Positions 1 to 6,896 of a DNA stretch of 61,380 nucleotides are shown one piece after another. The notes under the pieces are model-generated. The model was not told the origin of the DNA. It searched no databases and saw only the letters and a list, made by a program, of their open reading frames with translations. How positions within the stretch are numbered: the first letter of the stretch is position 1; each line of letters begins with the position of its first letter. This DNA is from Nitrosomonadales bacterium (GTDB lineage: Bacteria > Pseudomonadota > Gammaproteobacteria > Burkholderiales > Gallionellaceae). The stretch is taken from contig JACRAQ010000065.1 in NCBI GenBank assembly GCA_016213335.1, positions 1-61,380 of the forward strand, written 5' to 3'. A program made the position numbers and the translations under genes.

Positions 1-809
1 AGGTCACCCGCACCGCGCACCTGATTGATACCTGCGGCACCGGCGGCGACGGCGCGCAGACCTTCAACGTCTCCACCGGCGCCGCGCTGGTCGCGGCGGC
101 AGCCGGGGCCAGCGTGGCCAAGCACGGCGGGCGCTCGGTTTCCTCCACCTGCGGCTCCGCCGACGTGCTGGAAAAACTCGGCGTGAACGTCAACCTCACC
201 CCGGAACAGGTCGGCCATTGCGTGGACAGCATCGGCGTCGGCTTCATGTTCGCCCCCAACCACCACAGCGCGATGAAACACGCCGCGCCGGTGCGGCGCG
301 AGCTCGGCGTGCGCACCCTGTTCAACCTGCTGGGCCCGCTCACCAACCCGGCAGGCGCGCAGAACCAGGTGGTCGGCGTATTCAACCGCGCGCTCACGCG
401 CAAGGTCGCCGAGGTGCTGCAAAATCTTGGAAGCTGCCACGTGCTGGCGGTGCATGGCACCGATGGCATGGACGAAATTTCCATCAGCACCACCACCCTC
501 ATCGCCGAGCTGAAGGACGGCAAGATCAGTGAAACCACCGTGCAGCCCGAGCAGTTCGGCCTGACGCCCGCGCCCCTGAACGCCATCCAGGTCAGCAACC
601 CGGACGAGGCGAAAGCCATGCTGCTCGCCGCACTCGACAACCAGCCCGGCGCGGCGCGCGATGTGGTGCAGCTCAATGCCGGTGCGGCGATCTATGTGGC
701 TGGACTTGCTCCCTCGTTGGCGGAAGGCGTGAAGGTTGCCGGGGAGGTTATCGCCAGCGGTGCAGCGAAAAACAAATTGAAGCAACTGGTGGAAGCCAGC
801 AAGTTGTAG
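1..809 (+). CDS. trpD: Anthranilate phosphoribosyltransferase (5' truncated by window edge)
   Basis: TrpD transfers phosphoribose from PRPP to anthranilate in tryptophan synthesis (cytoplasmic). The frame is open from base 3. It contains the family's PRPP loop DTCGTGGDG near bases 27-53, then FNVSTGAA and KHGGRSVSS, which are hallmark anthranilate phosphoribosyltransferase motifs. The start codon lies upstream of the window; about 268 of the usual 340 residues are visible. It ends at a TAG and is followed at once by a long inverted repeat. In betaproteobacteria trpD usually sits between trpG and trpC, but here no trpC follows, so it may end its transcript. Identity is secure from the motifs; only the N-terminus is missing. 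Confidence 0.95.
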   Translation, partial: VTRTAHLIDTCGTGGDGAQTFNVSTGAALVAAAAGASVAKHGGRSVSSTCGSADVLEKLGVNVNLTPEQVGHCVDSIGVGFMFAPNHHSAMKHAAPVRRELGVRTLFNLLGPLTNPAGAQNQVVGVFNRALTRKVAEVLQNLGSCHVLAVHGTDGMDEISISTTTLIAELKDGKISETTVQPEQFGLTPAPLNAIQVSNPDEAKAMLLAALDNQPGAARDVVQLNAGAAIYVAGLAPSLAEGVKVAGEVIASGAAKNKLKQLVEASKL

Positions 810-893
810 GCTGGGGTGAGGAACAAACCCCAGCACTTTTGAGATTTGGCGATGGTGTTCGGTGCTGGGGTTCGCAGGCTCACCCCAGCCTAC
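806..893. repeat. Long inverted repeat behind trpD (REP-like or terminator)
   Basis: Arms 806-835 and 863-893 are nearly perfect reverse complements (outer part GTAGGCTGGGGTGAG against CTCACCCCAGCCTAC), separated by about 27 bases. The left arm begins inside the trpD stop region. No T-run follows, so it may be a dispersed REP-like element acting as an mRNA-end hairpin rather than a classical rho-independent terminator. Similar GGGGTGAG-type repeats are common between genes in beta- and gammaproteobacteria. Confidence 0.7.
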
Positions 894-1006
894 GAGACTA
901 ATTTTAATAGTACAGGCCGGTGAGTTTGGTGAAAAACTGCTGGGCATCTTGATCCGTTTTTCTTAATGGCGGCATAAAGCAATCGAAAATCACTAGTATA
1001 TTTCAC

Positions 1007-1035
1007 TTGACACTAGTGGTTTCTAGTGTCATGAT
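1007..1035 (+). promoter_or_regulatory. Promoter with embedded palindromic operator
   Basis: A perfect inverted repeat, GACACTAG-N6-CTAGTGTC (1009-1030), sits 35 bases before the start of the ribbon-helix-helix-like gene. A -35-like TTGACA (1007-1012) overlaps its left arm, and a weak -10 (CATGAT, 1030-1035) lies 17 bases further on. An additional CACTAGT half-site is at 991-997. This geometry fits autorepression by the protein encoded just downstream; that link is inference. Confidence 0.55.
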
Positions 1036-1064
1036 GGCAACTCATTCTATTTTAGGAGGCTCTC

Positions 1065-1460
1065 ATGCCACAGTTTACTGTCGATGAAGATATTGCCGAA
1101 TTAGTGGAACGGCTTGCTAAACCAAAACCCTTCGAGAATCTTTCATTTAACGCCGCGTTAAGGCGTGTTCTCCAAGAGCACATTAAACCAAAGAAAGTTG
1201 ACGACGAGTTGGAGCAATTGCTGGCGGGATCTTTGGCCGCAGCAAAGAAGGAGCCAAAGAAGGCTCCTTCTCCTAGTCCCCAGCAGTGGGCGGCTAGCGT
1301 ACCTGAACTTAAAAGCAAGAGGGGTTTGAACACATGGAAGGCAGTTTGTGTTCTTCTAAAAATCGATACAGCTGGTGACTCCGCAAGAAGGAAATTAAAG
1401 AACTGGGTCAAGGCAAATCGTCCCAACTGGCCTCCAGTCCCTGAAATCAGCGGCGAGTGA
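1065..1460 (+). CDS. Small basic protein with ribbon-helix-helix-like N-terminus
   Basis: This 131-residue protein has an N-terminal segment (about residues 1-40, beginning MPQFTVDEDIAELVERL) with the beta-strand, helix, helix pattern of ribbon-helix-helix DNA-binding proteins. A Lys/Pro/Ala-rich linker follows (about 60-80), then a Trp-containing C-terminal domain (NTWKAVCVLLKI to NRPNWPPVPE) that I cannot name. A strong AGGAGG (1054-1059) fixes the ATG. The palindromic operator immediately upstream suggests it is a small repressor that regulates itself. The following small gene begins 36 bases after its stop, so the two could form a pair, but there is no clear toxin-antitoxin signature. Lower GC than trpD hints at accessory origin. 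Confidence 0.6.
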   Translation: MPQFTVDEDIAELVERLAKPKPFENLSFNAALRRVLQEHIKPKKVDDELEQLLAGSLAAAKKEPKKAPSPSPQQWAASVPELKSKRGLNTWKAVCVLLKIDTAGDSARRKLKNWVKANRPNWPPVPEISGE

Positions 1461-1495
1461 AAATGCCCAACCTAGCATTCGAGAAAGGAGTCGCA

Positions 1496-1732
1496 ATGGC
1501 GATAACGTATAAAGGTTTCATACTCCAAGCCGCTGTCGAGCAACTGCGCGACTCTGGGCGGTGGACTATCCGTACTCTCATTGCAAGGCACCACGCGAAT
1601 GAAGTAAAGGAGAAGTTCGTTTCCGCTTCCAACACTTTCCCCGACAAAGTGGAGGCCGAGCGACACAGCCTTGAGTTCGCCAAAAAGGTCGTTGATGGCA
1701 AATGTCAGAACGCTACGACCGAAGATCTTTGA
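1496..1732 (+). CDS. Small conserved-type protein of unknown function
   Basis: This is a 78-residue soluble protein (begins MAITYKGFILQAAVEQ, contains SGRWTIRTLIARHH and a FPDKVEAERHSLEFAKKVVDGK segment). The pattern of a short strand pair, a charged middle and a closing helix recalls small proteins with a YKGxxI start seen in betaproteobacteria (I recall the name CV_2116-like, unverified). I chose the ATG at 1496 because AAAGGAG (1484-1490) lies five bases before it; an in-frame GTG/ATG at 1457/1463 would lengthen it by 11-13 residues. It follows the ribbon-helix-helix-like gene on the same strand and is probably co-transcribed. No function is assigned. Confidence 0.55.
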   Translation: MAITYKGFILQAAVEQLRDSGRWTIRTLIARHHANEVKEKFVSASNTFPDKVEAERHSLEFAKKVVDGKCQNATTEDL

Positions 1733-1986
1733 TCTTCCCCCGGTTTTTGTCTTCCAACCAGCAACGTTCTGCTTCGGAGAAACTTGAAGGACGGCAATGT
1801 GTCGATTGCGCTAATTCGCAAACGGCAGTTTCATGGTAATGGGAACATTTTCATGCCATTGACCGCTTTGCGATAAGCAGTTCGATATGGTGAATGCATC
1901 CTTGTGTCATCTGCGGTTGTTTGGCAAAGGCTCCGAAATGACAAACAACTCTGAAGTGGGGTCTGTGTGATTGCTGCTGAGCGAGG

Positions 1987-3084
1987 CTAAAGGGCTTTCT
2001 GTTTTCTGCGACGTGCGACAAGCCCCAGCAGACCAAGCCCAGCAAACATCATCGCGTAGGTTTCGGGCTCGGGGACGGCAGGAGAAAGCAAGTAAGCATG
2101 TCCATTACTACCATTAGCGATGATTTGTCCTCGGTCGTTTATGCCTGTTGCATAAGATAAGTAGTATCCCCCATTGAGGGTTATGAGGGAATTGAGGTCG
2201 ATGATGCTGTAAGCGCTGGTACTGACGAAGGCATGAGTTTCCCCGGCGTTGATGAATGAAAAGCCCACGACTTGGCCGAAGTTGTTGATAGCAGCTGCCC
2301 CGCTTGAGGGCCCTCCCAATGTGCCAAGGTCGGTCATGCCGACACCATTGGGTCCGGTGATAAAGGCATGGGGATCACCGCGTGTGGTGGCGGCCGCACC
2401 CACGACTTGACCGATGTCGTTGATGGCGCTGGCCACACTATTGGGACCACCCAATGTGCCAAGGTCGGTCATGCCGACGCCGTTTGGCCCGGTGATGAAG
2501 GCATGTTTGGGGGAATTGCTGACAATAGTGGAACTGCCCACGACCTGGCCGCTGGCGTTGATGCCATAAGCATTGCTTACGTTGCCACCCAAAGTACCTA
2601 ATGCAGTCATACCGACTCCATTGGGTCCGGTGATGAAAGCATGGTTGGCGTTATTGCCAGTTGTAAGAGAATTGCCCACAACCTGGCCGCTGGCATTGAT
2701 GCCATAAGCGTAGCTTTGGGTGCCACCCAATGTGCCAAGGTCGGTCATGCCGACACCATTGGGTCCTGTGATGTAGGCATGAACAGTATTACCTACAACA
2801 TGGCCGCTGCTATTTATGCCATGGACGCTGCCCAAGAAGGCGCCGAGGTCGGTCATGCCGACGCCGTTGGGGCCGGTTATGAAGGCATTGTAAAATGCAT
2901 CTCCGGCGGAAATTCCCACAACTTGGCCACTGGCGTTGATAGCAATGGCGGCGGTTATGGTGGCATCGCTCAAGCTGCCGAGATCCGTAACTATGTATTG
3001 AGCCTTTGCCAGTGGGATAAAACTGATCCCCAGCAGGCAGAGAGTGGCACAGGCAACTGATCGGAACGATTTAAAGCGTGACAT
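1987..3084 (-). CDS. PEP-CTERM exported protein with HAF repeats
   Basis: This is a 365-residue exported protein. Residues 1-28 form a Sec signal peptide (charged start, hydrophobic core, cleavage near AKA-QY). The body holds about seven tandem units of roughly 40-55 residues, each with a GINASGQVVG-like segment followed by HAFITGPNGVGMTDLGTLGG, the extracellular HAF-repeat pattern, probably a beta-propeller-like fold. The C-terminus has VPEPETYAMMFAGLGLLG then RRRKQK: a PEP-CTERM sorting signal (motif, membrane helix, basic tail) processed by an exosortase in exopolysaccharide-producing bacteria. No exosortase gene is in the window. AGGAGG before the ATG supports the start. The DNA repeats are strongly conserved, suggesting recent duplication or gene conversion. 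Confidence 0.88.
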   Translation of the reverse strand: MSRFKSFRSVACATLCLLGISFIPLAKAQYIVTDLGSLSDATITAAIAINASGQVVGISAGDAFYNAFITGPNGVGMTDLGAFLGSVHGINSSGHVVGNTVHAYITGPNGVGMTDLGTLGGTQSYAYGINASGQVVGNSLTTGNNANHAFITGPNGVGMTALGTLGGNVSNAYGINASGQVVGSSTIVSNSPKHAFITGPNGVGMTDLGTLGGPNSVASAINDIGQVVGAAATTRGDPHAFITGPNGVGMTDLGTLGGPSSGAAAINNFGQVVGFSFINAGETHAFVSTSAYSIIDLNSLITLNGGYYLSYATGINDRGQIIANGSNGHAYLLSPAVPEPETYAMMFAGLGLLGLVARRRKQKAL

Positions 3085-3420
3085 GGAATCCTCCTTTGCT
3101 GCATGTCGCTAGTCAAGATAGCGCATTTACTACATCGGGCAGGCTACGCCTCGCAAGATGTTAGGGCAATAGCCTGTATGGATTAAACGAGCAATCTTTG
3201 ATACTAATCATTGAAGCAAAGCGTGTGCTGCGTGGTCCGCGCCGGTGCCGATGGCAATCAACGAGCAGCAGCTATCGGGAAACATGAAAGGCGGCAACAC
3301 TTCGACAACGCTCTGCTAACAATGTCCCCCAGCAATTTTTGGCATCTCATGGCAACTTCATGCCAAAGCGGGCACACTGTCAGCTTGGTGTAATTTTGTA
3401 TTGCTAATGAATATCACTCC
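3085..3420. other. Gene-free stretch between divergent genes
   Basis: About 336 bases separate the PEP-CTERM gene (leftward) from the pseudouridine synthase (rightward). Short open frames here lack ribosome-binding sites and family features. An inverted repeat, TTTGGCAT (3338-3345) and ATGCCAAA (3360-3367), with TGGCAAC between, could be an operator. I see no RNA gene. Confidence 0.5.
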
Positions 3421-4032
3421 ATGTTTTGCACCCTCTACAGCGACGACTCCCTGCTGGCGGTGAACAAGCCTGCCGGGCTGCTGGCCGTTCCCGGGCGCGG
3501 GGCGGACAAACAGGATTGCCTCGCCTCGCGGGTGCAAAACGAATTTGCCGACGCGCTGGTGGTGCATCGGCTCGACATGGGCACTTCTGGGCTGGTCGTG
3601 TTCGGACGGGGCGCCGGGATGCAGCGGCATCTTTCCCGCTTGTTCCGTGAGCGCAGGGTTGCAAAACGCTATGTGGCGGTGGTGGCAGGAAAGCCGGAAC
3701 ACTCCGGCGAAATCAATCTGCCCCTGGCGGCAGACTGGCCGAATCGCCCGAAGCAGAAAGTGGATGCGGCATCAGGCAAACCTTCGCTCACCCGCTATCG
3801 CTTGCTGGCGCACGATGCCGCCATGAACACTTCCCGCCTGGAACTTGAGCCAGTCACGGGCCGCACTCACCAGTTGCGTGTGCATCTGGCCGCCATCGGG
3901 CATCCAATCCTGGGGGACGCGCTATATGGTGAAAGCACAGCGGAACGGCTGCTGCTGCACGCCTGCCGGTTGAGCTTCGTGCATCCGCTTTCCGGCGAAG
4001 TGCTGGAGCTTTCCTGCGATCCGCCGTTTTGA
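3421..4032 (+). CDS. rluA: RluA-family RNA pseudouridine synthase
   Basis: It isomerises uridine to pseudouridine in rRNA and/or tRNA. The 203-residue protein opens with LYSDDSLLAVNKPAGLLAVPG and carries the catalytic HRLDMGTSGLVV motif (Asp nucleophile, near residues 44-55), KRYVAVV and the late GRTHQLRVHLAAIGHPILGD segment, all family signatures. Its short length and lack of an S4 domain match RluA (23S U746/tRNA U32) rather than RluC or RluD, but substrate choice cannot be read from sequence. No clear Shine-Dalgarno precedes the ATG. It is monocistronic, followed by several GC-rich hairpins. Confidence 0.85.
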   Translation: MFCTLYSDDSLLAVNKPAGLLAVPGRGADKQDCLASRVQNEFADALVVHRLDMGTSGLVVFGRGAGMQRHLSRLFRERRVAKRYVAVVAGKPEHSGEINLPLAADWPNRPKQKVDAASGKPSLTRYRLLAHDAAMNTSRLELEPVTGRTHQLRVHLAAIGHPILGDALYGESTAERLLLHACRLSFVHPLSGEVLELSCDPPF

Positions 4033-4402
4033 ACCCGGTTAATTCAGTAAGGTAAACCCCCGGCTATGCCGGGGGGCTCAGTCAGGTTTGACCGTTCCGG
4101 CGGTCATATAAAGAGCAGCATTAAAATTCAGAAACATCATTCCCTCCCCCATGCAGGGGGAGGGCTAGGGAGGGGGTAGAAGCTAAGCATGGGTGCATCA
4201 ATATTTCCACCCCCATCCCAGCCTTCCCCCTGCAAGGGGGAAGGAGTAAAGCCCTCGCCGCCGGCAGGCGGTCATGGTTTTATCGGCCCCTTTGAGGGGC
4301 TCACCCAATAAGTCCCCGGCTTTGCCGGGGGTAATTTAACTCGTTGGAACCAAACTTCAGGCGCTGGCACGCATTGTCAGCCGCAATCATGCAGGAGAAT
4401 CC
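4033..4402. repeat. Gene-free stretch with GC-rich hairpins and a long inverted repeat
   Basis: No gene is visible. It holds a perfect 8-bp hairpin (CCCCCGGC 4057-4064 with GCCGGGGG 4068-4075), a second (CCCCGGC 4314-4320 with GCCGGGG 4324-4330), GCCCC/GGGGC around 4286-4300, and a long imperfect inverted repeat (4141-4177 against 4209-4245). The last is made of CCCTCCCCC and CAGGGGGAGGG blocks. It resembles the repeat at 9312-9389, so these are probably copies of a dispersed intergenic element. The hairpins lack T-runs. Confidence 0.65.
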
Positions 4403-4717
4403 ATGAAAGTAATTGTTGATGTGAGCATCGTTCCGATCGGGGTTGGGGTGTCCCTGTCGCCCTATGTCGCTGCCTGCGAAAAAATCCTGGCTGATGCGGG
4501 ACTCAATACCCAGCTTCATGCGAATGGCACCAATGTCGAAGGGGAATGGGATGAGGTGTTTGCTGCCATCCGCCGGTGCCATGAAGCGGTTCATGAAATG
4601 GGAGCGCCCCGGATCACGACGGTGATCAAGGCCGGGACGCGGGTTGACCGGGTGCAAACGATGGAAGACAAGGTGCAGAGCGTGCAGCTCAAGCTGGGCG
4701 GAACGCCTCGGCCGTAA
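4403..4717 (+). CDS. MTH1187/YqgV-family thiamine-binding protein
   Basis: This 104-residue cytoplasmic protein starts MKVIVDVSIVPIGVGVSLSPYVAAC, continues with NTQLHANGTNVEGEWDEVF and ends with ITTVIKAGTRVDR. That matches the small ferredoxin-fold MTH1187 family (formerly DUF77), whose members bind thiamine or related pyrimidines as oligomers. CAGGAGA is well placed before the ATG. Length fits the family (about 100 residues). It stands alone between two intergenic stretches, with no thiamine genes adjacent; thiS and thiG lie about 37 kb away. The physiological role of the family is poorly known. Confidence 0.85.
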   Translation: MKVIVDVSIVPIGVGVSLSPYVAACEKILADAGLNTQLHANGTNVEGEWDEVFAAIRRCHEAVHEMGAPRITTVIKAGTRVDRVQTMEDKVQSVQLKLGGTPRP

Positions 4718-4927
4718 CCGGGGCGCGCGAGGCCGGGAGGCAATCGAGCCTACCCCATGGGAAGGTATCCGGGTTTACCGGCACTATTCTATGGACAGGG
4801 GAATTTGAGCGGTTTACGATGAGCCTGGAGATTATCAAATAGATCACATCCTGTTTTTAATCATGAGCAGTTGGGGTACCAATAACAATTCCTGACATGC
4901 ATCCTTGATGCCGGCAAGGGGGATATC

Positions 4928-5380
4928 GTGGGAGATGAGCAAACGGATCAGAAACAGTCGAGGCGCGGAGAAATAGTGATCGCGATCATCGGTCTGGTCG
5001 GGGTTATCGCAACTGCCGTTTTCTCAAACTGGGACAAGCTGTTCGGGCATCAACCGCCGAGCGAACCCGTGTCGCGCGCCGTACCCCAGTCTGCCTTCCC
5101 GATCTTCATCAATGGAAGCGTGATAGACGCCCGGGGCAACAAGCTGAAGGAAGTGCTCATCCAGCTATTCGATGTTGGCACGGGGAAACAGGTGGGGAAC
5201 ACCGTGAAAACCGACCGCAACGGCTCGTTTACCCTGCAGATCCAGTCTTCCGACCTGGAAAACAAGCTGCTCAGGGTTTCCGCACAAAAAGGCAACATGG
5301 AGCCTGCCGAGACCGTACAGCTTGGCCAGAACCAGTTCAGGCTATCCATCGTGCTCAGTGACCAGCAGGAGTCGCAATGA
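4928..5380 (+). CDS. Membrane-anchored protein with carboxypeptidase-regulatory-like domain
   Basis: This 150-residue protein starts at GTG, supported by AAGGGGG six bases upstream; no in-frame ATG fits. A polar N-terminus is followed by one membrane helix (EIVIAIIGLVGVIATAVF, about 16-33). A linker and a single beta-sandwich-like module follow (about 60-145: INGSVIDARGNKLKEVLIQL, then KTDRNGSFTLQI), resembling carboxypeptidase-regulatory-like folds that stabilise or bind partners outside the membrane. Its stop overlaps the next start (ATGA), so it is translationally coupled to the SUMF1-like gene. The pair precedes an ABC exporter. The molecular role is unknown. Confidence 0.7.
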   Translation: MGDEQTDQKQSRRGEIVIAIIGLVGVIATAVFSNWDKLFGHQPPSEPVSRAVPQSAFPIFINGSVIDARGNKLKEVLIQLFDVGTGKQVGNTVKTDRNGSFTLQIQSSDLENKLLRVSAQKGNMEPAETVQLGQNQFRLSIVLSDQQESQ

Positions 5381-6141
5381 AACGAAACCTACCTGACGTC
5401 ATGCCGGTCGCCTTCGTCCTGGCTTTTGGCTTGGCAGCCGCGCCATGCCGCGCCCAGCCCGCCCCTGAGGAGATGGTGCTGATCCCGGCGGGCCCTTTTG
5501 TTTACGGCGAAAACACGGCAACGACCAAGGCCCTGCTGAAGCGGCTCAAGAAGCCTTACCTCGACCTGTACGAGAAGGAAGCAAAGCGCTCGTCCATAAC
5601 CCTGCCGGACTTCTATATCGACCGCACCGAGGTGACAAATGCTGCTTACAACGAGTTTGTCCGGAGCGGCGGCCGTCCCTCGCGCTTTGCCCGCTGGCCG
5701 CAGTTCAATGGGCCCAGGCAGCCGGTGGTTGGCATTGGCTGGCCTGATGCGGTTGCCTATTGCACCTGGCGCGGCAAGCGCCTGCCGAATGAGCAGGAAT
5801 GGGAAAAGGCTGCGCGTTCCAGCGATGGGAGGCCGTGGCCCTGGGGGAAGGAGGCGGATAGCATGCGCTACAACGGCAAGGAGTCGAGGCGCTATGGTCC
5901 GGACAACGTCGGCCGCTATCCGGCTGGCAACAGCCAGTATGGGGTCAGCGACATGGCTGGCAACGTATGGGAAATGACTTCATCCAAATGGTCGCCGAAC
6001 CAGTATGACGGAGGCTATGTCATGCGTGGCGGCTCCTACCTGAACAATCTGGCAGAAGTCCGGACTACGGTACGCTGGGCTGCGGGCGATGAGGAGCATG
6101 GTGCCGAGTGGCTGGGGTTTCGTTGCGCCAGGGACCGTTGA
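5377..6141 (+). CDS. Exported SUMF1/FGE-like domain protein without the catalytic cysteines
   Basis: This 254-residue protein has a signal peptide (to about residue 27, PCRAQ). A formylglycine-generating-enzyme-like (SUMF1) fold follows: MVLIPAGPFVYG, FYIDRTEVTNAAYNEFV, PVVGIGWPDAVAYCTWRGKRLPNEQEWE and RGGSYLNN to LGFRCARDR. Established FGE enzymes carry catalytic cysteines just after the RGGS motif; here that stretch reads YLNNLAEVRTT with no cysteine. Sulfatase activation is therefore unlikely, and a binding or structural role is more probable. It overlaps the upstream gene by four bases and is followed after 18 bases by the ABC ATPase, suggesting one operon. Substrate and partner are unknown. 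Confidence 0.78.
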   Translation: MKRNLPDVMPVAFVLAFGLAAAPCRAQPAPEEMVLIPAGPFVYGENTATTKALLKRLKKPYLDLYEKEAKRSSITLPDFYIDRTEVTNAAYNEFVRSGGRPSRFARWPQFNGPRQPVVGIGWPDAVAYCTWRGKRLPNEQEWEKAARSSDGRPWPWGKEADSMRYNGKESRRYGPDNVGRYPAGNSQYGVSDMAGNVWEMTSSKWSPNQYDGGYVMRGGSYLNNLAEVRTTVRWAAGDEEHGAEWLGFRCARDR

Positions 6142-6159
6142 GGAAGCCGGGTGCCTGCC

Positions 6160-6894
6160 ATGAACCAGGCAGAGCCTCTCACACCGCAGCCGCGCCCGAT
6201 CTTTGAAGCGCACGGACTCACCAAGGATTACCAGATGGGCGAGGTGCTGGTCAAAGCCCTGCGCGGGGTGGACCTGGAGCTGTATCCCGGCGAGTTCGTG
6301 GTGCTGCTCGGCCCTTCCGGCAGCGGCAAGTCCACCCTGCTCAACATCCTCGGCGGGCTGGACACCCCCACCACCGGCTCGGTGCGCTACCGCGACCACG
6401 ACCTGAGCGTGTACGACGATGCGGCGCTGACCCACTACCGCCGCGAGCACGTGGGCTTCGTATTCCAGTTTTACAACCTCATCCCCAGCCTCACGGCGCG
6501 TGAGAACGTGGCCCTGGTCACGGAAATCTCGGACAACCCCATGACGCCGGAAGAGGCGCTGAAGCTGGTCGGGCTGGGAGAGCGCATGGATCACTTCCCC
6601 ACGCAGATGTCGGGCGGCGAGCAGCAGCGGGTCGCCATCGCCCGCGCGGTGGCGAAGCGCCCGCAGGTGCTGCTGTGCGACGAGCCCACCGGCGCGCTCG
6701 ACGCGCAGACCGGCGTGCTGGTGCTGGATGTGATCGCGCGCGTCAACCAGGAGCTGGGCACCACCACTGCCGTAATCACCCACAATGAAGTGATCGCGGG
6801 AATGGCGGATCGCATCGTGCACCTGAGAGACGGCCTGGTCGCGCGCGTCGAGCGCAATGCCAGCAAGATTGCGGCATCCGCGCTGCGCTGGTAA
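6160..6894 (+). CDS. ABC transporter ATP-binding protein (LolD/MacB type)
   Basis: This is the ATPase of a MacB/LolCDE-like exporter, on the inner face of the membrane. It has Walker [11 protein letters not shown]-loop [16 protein letters not shown], signature [14 protein letters not shown], Walker [12 protein letters not shown] and the H-loop VITHNE. These are the features of the lipoprotein/macrolide exporter class. The ATG at 6160 gives 244 residues; an in-frame GTG at 6151 is also possible, and AGGAAG (6141-6146) is not ideally spaced for either. Two bases separate it from the permease, and a HlyD-type adaptor follows, completing a tripartite-style export system. The exported substrate cannot be deduced. 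Confidence 0.9.
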   Translation: MNQAEPLTPQPRPIFEAHGLTKDYQMGEVLVKALRGVDLELYPGEFVVLLGPSGSGKSTLLNILGGLDTPTTGSVRYRDHDLSVYDDAALTHYRREHVGFVFQFYNLIPSLTARENVALVTEISDNPMTPEEALKLVGLGERMDHFPTQMSGGEQQRVAIARAVAKRPQVLLCDEPTGALDAQTGVLVLDVIARVNQELGTTTAVITHNEVIAGMADRIVHLRDGLVARVERNASKIAASALRW

Positions 6895-6896
6895 CC

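Noticed and set aside
1987-3084. The regularly spaced repeats as a CRISPR array
   Set aside because: Repeats are coding HAF units with one continuous reading frame, not short repeats with unique spacers.
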